DNA of 64,000 nt from Chondrus crispus (lineage: Eukaryota; Rhodophyta; Florideophyceae; Gigartinales; Gigartinaceae). The translations under genes and the position numbers were made by a program. Below, piece by piece: positions 58,360 through 64,000 of this stretch; the first letter of the stretch is position 1; each line of letters opens with the position of its first letter. The stretch lies in the NCBI RefSeq assembly GCF_000350225.1, contig NW_005179004.1, positions 369,408 through 433,407 on the forward strand, given 5' to 3'. The notes below the pieces were generated by a model. It saw nothing but the letters and a program-made list of their open reading frames with translations. It was not told the DNA's origin and did no database searches.

Positions 58360-61300
58360 GGAAAGAAGCGGTGTAAATTCAAAATCTACAACACCATCCG
58401 GAACCATAGTCCTGCACGAGCTAGGACGACCAACCACGCACCCAAGTGGGATGGCGCTTGTCTTGACACTGGTGCCCAGCGAACTGTCGTTGGCCTTGCT
58501 CAAGCCAAAGCCTACTGTCGATTCACTGGCACCAAATTCAAGCCCAGGCCGAGCCCGATACACTTCAGGTTCGGTAATGACTCCCAAGCTTCACTTGGAA
58601 CCATGAACATATCGATTCCCATTGCTGATGGTTACTTAATTCGCGAACACGTTGACATTGTCAAGGCCAATGTCCCCTTTCTTATTGGACTTGACCTCTT
58701 GGACAATTACCATATGTTCATTGATAGCGTCAACAACGTGCTCCGATCGCCTAAGCTTGGTCTTGACATACCGCTTCGGCGCAAGCTGGGTCACATCTAT
58801 CTGGAGTGGGATCACTCCTCCAAAACGCACTTCACCAAAGCCGAACTGATCAAGCTTCATCGCGGTTTTTCCCATCCCACATCAGAGAAACTCATGAATC
58901 TGCTTCGCTTGGCCCGCCCTTTTGAAGCTGATGAGGCCACAAAGCAGTTTCTCGCGTCTCTGCAAGCTTCTTGTGACACTTGTCAACGCCTTGGCCCCAC
59001 TCCTGTGCGTTTTAAAGTATCGCTACTCAATGAACAGGACTTAAAGTTCGGTGACGAATTGTCCATTGACCTGATGTTTCTAGATGGAAAAGCAGTACTT
59101 CACGTCATCGACACAGCCACTAGATTCTCGTCAGCCATCTTTCTAGACGCTCATGGCGCCACTTATGGCCAAAGCGTTGAAGGTATTTAGCTAGCCTTCG
59201 TCGAAGCGTGGTGTACCTTGTATACTGGCCTTCCAAATAGACTTCGCGTTGATCAAGGATCCGCATTCACATCTGATCGATGGCGCGAGATAACTGCACA
59301 AGCTGGAATTCAACTTTGCATATCTGGTGTAAAAGCCCACTCGTCGTTAGGTATTGGAGAACGTTTCACGGACCACTGCGAAGGATTTATAGAAAAGTAC
59401 GAGCGGACTTCCCGGATGCCTCTCCGCTCATTCTTCTGAAAATTGCAGTCAAGGCAATGAATGACACAATCGGAGAGAACGGTCTAGTCCCTTCTCTATT
59501 AGTCTTCGGAAGTGTTCCGCGCTTCCCAATCATAAGTACGGAAATACCTTCGCAGCGTGAAAGAATGCAAATTCTTTCAACAGCGCAGATGGAAATGAAC
59601 GCAATCATCGCAGAACGACGTGTACTTGCTGCTCTGAATCGGAACATCCCTCCAGCCTCCGATCGTGTGTATAATCTTGGAGACGAGATTCTAGTCTTCT
59701 CTGAGCAAGAGAAGCAATGGATTGTTCCATTCCTTGTTTGCAATGTTCACGGACGAATGATAACTGTTCAGAACAGCGAAGGAACTTATCGACAAACGTT
59801 CAACGCTTATCAAATCAAGCCATACCACGCTTCCCCCGAATGTATTCTCCACCAGCAAACTGCTCCATTCCGTAGTGGCAAAGCCTCAAATCCACCCAAT
59901 AACGTCCTTCTTACTGAAGTTATACATCCCAATGATCCTCGTGCACAACAATTTGATAATGCTAAACGAGAGGAAATCGAAGGACTGATCGAAAGAGGTA
60001 CTTGGAAGGTAGTGCTTCGCGATGAAGTTCCAGACAACGCAAACATCTTAAATGGAGGATTCGTCCTCGCCATAAAAGACTCTGGAACAAACAAGGAAGT
60101 ATGGAAAGCCCGATACGTTGTACAAGGCCACAAGGACAAGATGAAACGGTCATTCGTTTACGACACCTCAACGGCACGACAGTTCAGCGTCAAACCACTT
60201 GTCGGTCTTGCTGCTCTTTTTGACTTTAGACTCTTCTCAACAGATGTCACACAGGCATATTTGCAGAGTACGGAAGAGCTCTCCCGTGATGTCTATGTTA
60301 AGCCCTCATCTGAGTTCGACTTGGATTCTAATCAACTCTTGAAACTACTCAAGCCGTTGTATGGACTAGCCGATAGTGGTGACTACTGGGGTAGAACGTT
60401 AAAGCATCATCTAGAGAAGGAACTTGGGATGAAGGCCAGTGTAACCGATGCCGCCTTCTTCTTCAAACGAATTAGAGAGAAGCTTACTGGGCTATGTGCT
60501 ACTTATGTTGATGACTGTCTACAGGCCGGCACTGAAGAGTTTTGTCAACAGGCCAAGTGTGTCGAAAGGAAATTCAAATGTCGACCGAGGGACTACGACA
60601 AGGTCCAATTTGCAGGCATTAAGATTGAATCCACACCTAACGGATTCCAAGTACATCAGAAGCACTATATCTCCAAGATTAAGAACATCAGTAAGGAAGC
60701 TTCTTTCAAAGACTTTCGCTCACTTCGTGCCCAACTCGCTTGGGCCACTCAGTCCCGTCCGGATATTACATGCTCTATTGCACAGGCAGCTCAGGTTACT
60801 GAAGAAATCTTCAACTCGGACCCCACGAAGTACTGTAAGGGACTTAATTCTGTGGTAAAACATCTCCTTACCAGTACAGATCAGGTCCTCAAATTCCCTA
60901 AATTGGACCACAAAAGTCTTCGGTTACAAGTCTATTCCGATGCATCATACGGAAACAACCTTGACGGATCTTCTCAGTTAGGATATATCATTTTCCTTGC
61001 TGATGCAAATGATAATTGCCAACCATTGTTCTGGTCGTCGCATAAATCCAAACGCGTTTCCAGATCTGTCCTAGGAAGCGAAACAATGGCCTTTGCTGAC
61101 GCTTTCGATATGGCCTTCGCAATGAAAAACGATCTTCACACCATGACATCGCTCGACATTCCGATCGTTATGCTTACGGATAGTCTATCCCTGTTTGATG
61201 TTATCACTAAAGCAAAGATAACATCCGAAAGGCGACTAATGATCGATGTTAAAGTTGTCAAGGATGCATACCAGAGACACGAACTGCACGCCATTGGCTT

Positions 61301-61427
61301 CATTCGCTCCGAACACAACCCCGCAGATTCTTTGACCAAGGTGAAGAAAAGTGATATACTGATCGAGATGATACAACGGTCAATTCTTACACATCCTATC
61401 GAACAGTGGATCAATCGCAATTCGTGA
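58303..61427 (+). pseudogene. copia-B Pol (protease, integrase, RT, RNase H), broken
   Basis: Protease CLDTGAQRTVVG with a normal D-T-G and later PFLIGLDLL; integrase zinc module (HRGFSHP ... CDTC), Asp in SIDLMFL, then TAG at 59188-59190, Asp in RVDQGSAF, Glu in LGIGERF. Near 59365-59375 an indel shifts the frame, and the rest (59280-61427 frame) continues through integrase C-terminus, RT (STDVTQAYLQ, YGLADSGDYW, catalytic TYVDDCLQAG) and RNase H (VYSDASYGN, GSETMAF, LTDSLSLFD, NPADSLTK). Two lesions, both in integrase. Confidence 0.9.
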
Positions 61428-61461
61428 ACACATGACATATGTCACGAAACAGTTTGGGGAG

Positions 61462-61912
61462 TGTTAGACTTATTGACTAGACTACAGTAGATATCACACT
61501 TCTATGTTATCAATATCAATTCAGGGATTATGTAGGCTACATTTAGCTATCAATTATAGAGTCCCTTAAGGACGTGCCACCTACAATTCTACTTGTTTAG
61601 GGTGTAACCGTTTAGACATATTTCGTGGGTGGCGCAACCTCCCCTTTATGGTAGTGCGCCTACTTTTGTTGTAGAGTCAATAGGACTATAAAGCCAGGTC
61701 GAAGACGCTACTCGTCTTCGACCTCAGCACATTCGATCACCTGAACCATCAACCCGACAACCCCGTCCCCCGACCGTGCTCACCGTCTGTAGCGGTTCTG
61801 AGGCAATAGCCTGCCGCTCCTCCCCCTCCCATTAAGGTAACCCTATTTACCCCCCTTTTCCCCTTTACTAAAATCCCCTCCGGACCGCCCCCTATCGGTC
61901 GGTCTCCCGACA
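61462..61912 (+). repeat. copia-B 3' LTR
   Basis: TGTTAGACTT...TCTCCCGACA, preceded by the purine tract GTTTGGGGAG. It lies 146 bp upstream of the TAF7 ATG in the same orientation, with its own TATA at 61687-61693. Confidence 0.95.
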
Positions 61913-62057
61913 CTGGGGCCTCGATCTTCCCGACTACACTGTGATGACGAAAGTCTCGTGCCTCTCCCTCGCCGCGAAGGCCGGCGTAAAAGGGCCTCCT
62001 CAGTCATGTGAGCGCCGCACTACCTTGCCTCCCACGACGAAAACCCCCCCAAAAACC

Positions 62058-63293
62058 ATGGACGAGGAGCAGTACATCCTGCGCCTACCCGAGCCGCTAG
62101 TCGAGCGCATGCGCTTCGCCCTCTCGAGCACGAAGCGCCGCGACGCCGCGGGCGAGGACCGCAAGCCGTCCACCTTTGCCGTCAACTTCCACGACCCGCG
62201 CAACGCCACCTTCACCGTCGACGGCGCCGCCTACCCGGCCTCCTTAATGGACCTGCCGTGCCTCGTCGAGACCCACAAGACCGCCGACAAGCGCACCTTC
62301 TACAAGTCGGGCGACCTGCACCAGGTCCTCGTCGTCCGCATGCCGGACGACCCCACCCCGCACACCTTCACCCTGCAGGACGGCCTCACCCCGCCCGCGA
62401 CGGACGCCGCCGCCCGCCTGGCCCCGCCGAACAGGCTCTTCTCCCACTCGCAGGTCGAGTCGGTCGAGCACCGCGTCAAGTACGTCATCGACAACAAGAT
62501 CAACCTCGTCGCGAAGAAGGATCGCCCGCCGGTCCCCGAGGAGGAGGACGTCGTCATCGAGGAGGACACCACGGACAACGTCACCGCGAGCGCGCCCAAG
62601 CCTGTCAATGCCGCCAAGCCGCCGACGGGGCGCGCCCCGACCGCCCCAAAGGACGCCCCGCCGACCGCCGCGCACGCGCTCCCGGACCCGCCGATGCACA
62701 CGCCGGACGGATACCCGACCCCGATACCGCTCACGCCGGCCCCGCTCACGCCGGCCGCCATGACCCCGTCCGCCATGACCCCGTCCGCCATGACCCCGTC
62801 CGCCATGACCCCGTCCGCCATGACCCCTTCCGCCATGACCCCGTCCGCCATGACCCCGTCCGCGCTCACGCCCGGGCCGATGACGCCCATGACCATGACG
62901 CCCGGGCCGATGACGCCGGGCGCGATGACGCCGGGCGCGATGACGCCGGGCGCGATGACGCCCGCGCCGGACACGCCGTTCATGGAGGGCGAGGGCGGCG
63001 ACGGGCCCAGCGGGACGTACTATGGGGTGGACGACGACGACTTTGACGAGATCACAGGCGCTTTACTGGGCAATGATGAGGAGGACATGGCGAAGAAGCA
63101 GATCGAACGCGCGACCGTGGATAAGAAGATCGAGGAGCAGAAGGCTAAGATTAAACAGCTGGAGGAAAAGGCGGGGAAGGCGCCCAACCCCGTGCTGAGG
63201 CAGCGCATTCTGGGAAAGCGCCCGGATTTGCAGAAGGCGCTCAAGGCGCTGCAGCAGGAGAGGGCGGCCCTTGGGGAGGAAGATCACGAGTGA
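62058..63293 (+). CDS. TAF7: TAF7 (TFIID subunit, TAFII55 family)
   Basis: 411 residues from ATG at 62058 (context AAAAACCATGG), which places EEQYILRLPEPL at the N-terminus as in the family; upstream in-frame starts at 61941-61944 add a non-conserved leader. The TAFII55 N-terminal domain covers about 1-160 (ILRLPEPLVERMR, FHDPRNATFTVDG, DLPCLVETHKT, YKSGDLHQVLVV), the part that binds TAF1 and restrains its acetyltransferase in TFIID. An Ala/Pro linker leads to a TPSAM pentapeptide array at about 233-308, then an acidic patch and a C-terminal coiled coil (KKIEEQKAKIKQLEEKA, LRQRILGKRPDLQKALKAL). Single exon. Its upstream region is displaced by the copia-B LTR. Convergent with the TTC1-like gene. 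Confidence 0.9.
   Translation: MDEEQYILRLPEPLVERMRFALSSTKRRDAAGEDRKPSTFAVNFHDPRNATFTVDGAAYPASLMDLPCLVETHKTADKRTFYKSGDLHQVLVVRMPDDPTPHTFTLQDGLTPPATDAAARLAPPNRLFSHSQVESVEHRVKYVIDNKINLVAKKDRPPVPEEEDVVIEEDTTDNVTASAPKPVNAAKPPTGRAPTAPKDAPPTAAHALPDPPMHTPDGYPTPIPLTPAPLTPAAMTPSAMTPSAMTPSAMTPSAMTPSAMTPSAMTPSALTPGPMTPMTMTPGPMTPGAMTPGAMTPGAMTPAPDTPFMEGEGGDGPSGTYYGVDDDDFDEITGALLGNDEEDMAKKQIERATVDKKIEEQKAKIKQLEEKAGKAPNPVLRQRILGKRPDLQKALKALQQERAALGEEDHE
62757..62980 (+). repeat. 15-bp coding minisatellite in TAF7
   Basis: Seven tandem 15-bp units (ATGACCCCGTCCGCC type) encode TPSAM repeats, followed by diverged ATGACGCCGGGCGCG units encoding TPGAM and TPGPM. Some neighbouring units are identical at the DNA level, a sign of recent expansion. 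Confidence 0.95.
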
Positions 63294-63591
63294 CAGAGTG
63301 AAAGAGCGAGAGAGAGAGGGTTTTGGTCGGTTGTTGTCGGTTGTTGTCGCTTGTTTTCTGGTTTTGCGGGGGCTTGCCGGCGGTGCTTTGTTGCAGCGGA
63401 CACAGGCATGCGGATGGCGCGATTTGGGGCATGCTCGCCCCTGGTGATTGGTGGGGGGTGGAAAAAGTGTAGTTGTTGAGTGCCATGTAGGTTTTTCGTT
63501 TACATGATGCGTACATACGAGCACGATAAGCTCATGTGATTCGGAATGAAAAGAGTTAGTAACAAGAGGACAAAAGGCATAGGACAGGGAG
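63294..63591. other. convergent 3' intergenic region
   Basis: 298 bp between the stop codons of TAF7 and the TTC1-like gene. Contains GAGAGA and TTGTTGTCGGTT short repeats near 63305-63355; no gene. Confidence 0.7.
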
Positions 63592-64000
63592 TCATTTCTT
63601 CATATTGATACTGTAACTGCCGGTGTTAGGGTCCTTCTGCATGTTAATATCATCCAAGCTCATACCGAAATTAGACAAGATAGAATTGCCGAGCCCCTTC
63701 AAGCTCTCGATAGCCTCATCCCTATCCTTGGCCTCCTTCTGCTCTGCGATGGCGGTGAGGCGTTGAATCTCAGCGTGACTCTCCTTCAACTGGCGGGCGT
63801 CGTCGATAGCGGGGCGCCACTCGGCGAGTGCGAGGCGGGCCTCCTTCCGCCTGCGCAGGGCCTTGACGTAGGCCGGGCGCAGGGCGAGGGCGGCGGACGC
63901 GTCGTCCGCGGTGTCACGGAAGCGCTGCAGCTTGAGGTTTGCGGCGGCGCGGTTGGCCAGGGCGATGGCGCGGGCGTCGGCCGGCGCGTGCGCGCTGCCC
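63592..64000 (-). CDS. TTC1: TTC1-like tetratricopeptide protein, C-terminal part
   Basis: Frame open from the window edge to the stop at 63592, 135 codons, N-terminus outside the window. The visible part shows TPR helices (ARAIALANRAAANLKLQRF, DDASAALALRPAYVKALRRR, EARLALAEWRPAIDDA), a charged helix, and a C-terminus GLGNSILSNFGMSLDDI...DPNTGSYSIN that matches the characteristic end of TTC1 (GLSTENFQIKQD-type, ending TGSYSIN). TTC1 is an Hsp90/Hsp70-binding adaptor of the cytosol; function here is by homology. Confidence 0.85.
   Translation of the reverse strand, partial: GSAHAPADARAIALANRAAANLKLQRFRDTADDASAALALRPAYVKALRRRKEARLALAEWRPAIDDARQLKESHAEIQRLTAIAEQKEAKDRDEAIESLKGLGNSILSNFGMSLDDINMQKDPNTGSYSINMKK

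Larger units (their letters stand above)
54961..61912 (+). mobile_element. copia-B: Ty1/copia element with extra zinc-finger ORF, 7.0 kb
   Basis: 451-bp LTRs at 54961-55411 and 61462-61912 differing at about two positions by eye, target duplication CTGGG (54956-54960, 61913-61917). Contains an extra ORF upstream of gag, a leader with a periodic G-box array, gag, and pol in the -1 frame. Pol has a nonsense codon and a frameshift in integrase. Confidence 0.96.

Noticed and set aside
62244-63046. Overlapping long frames in TAF7
   Set aside because: GC-rich repeat DNA keeps several frames open; only the TAF7 frame shows a conserved domain.

Overview
This is a nuclear eukaryotic window, most likely from a multicellular red alga of the Chondrus type (a guess from gene style and dense LTR retrotransposons; no rRNA or organelle marker is present to confirm it). 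The few host genes are compact and intronless where visible: TAF7 (TFIID subunit), a TTC1-like TPR co-chaperone cut by the window edge, a glycosylated-looking multi-pass membrane protein of unknown function and a secreted Cys-rich repeat protein. Almost everything else is mobile DNA, whose boundaries can be read directly from paired LTRs, terminal inverted repeats and target-site duplications.

Layout. 1-2760: a truncated CxC/SWIM-type zinc-cluster ORF, a 106-bp tandem repeat and two copies of a 62-bp tRNA-like repeat. 2761-17019: a 14.3-kb chromodomain Ty3/gypsy element (gypsy-1, minus strand, TSD CAGGC) with a long antisense extra ORF near its 3' LTR; it is dead (YLHD instead of YLDD in RT, frameshift, nonsense codons). 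17025-26870: five non-LTR retroelement copies (V, W, X, Y, Z) all on the minus strand and joined head to tail, with an RT domain and a C-terminal zinc-cluster/RPAD nuclease-like domain. 28085-34274: Ty1/copia element copia-A (plus strand, TSD TTTGG). 34280-42747: host genes and small inverted-repeat elements. 42750-54805: a pogo-like DNA transposon (TA TSD, 27-bp TIRs) whose transposase gene is split by a complete chromodomain gypsy element (gypsy-2, 44003-53777, TSD ATAGT) with open gag, pro and pol frames. 54961-61912: copia-B (TSD CTGGG) with an extra zinc-finger ORF upstream of gag, ending 146 bp before TAF7. 62058-64000: TAF7 and TTC1-like genes, convergent.

The most interesting signals are the apparent -1 programmed frameshift sites at the gag stop codon of both copia elements (slippery heptamer, 5-6-nt spacer, hairpin), the antisense ORF of gypsy-1, the double zinc-finger ORF and the 25-26-bp periodic G-box array in the copia-B leader, and the same-orientation head-to-tail chain of non-LTR elements. 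Two runs of N (19493-20052 and 39851-39866) are assembly gaps.
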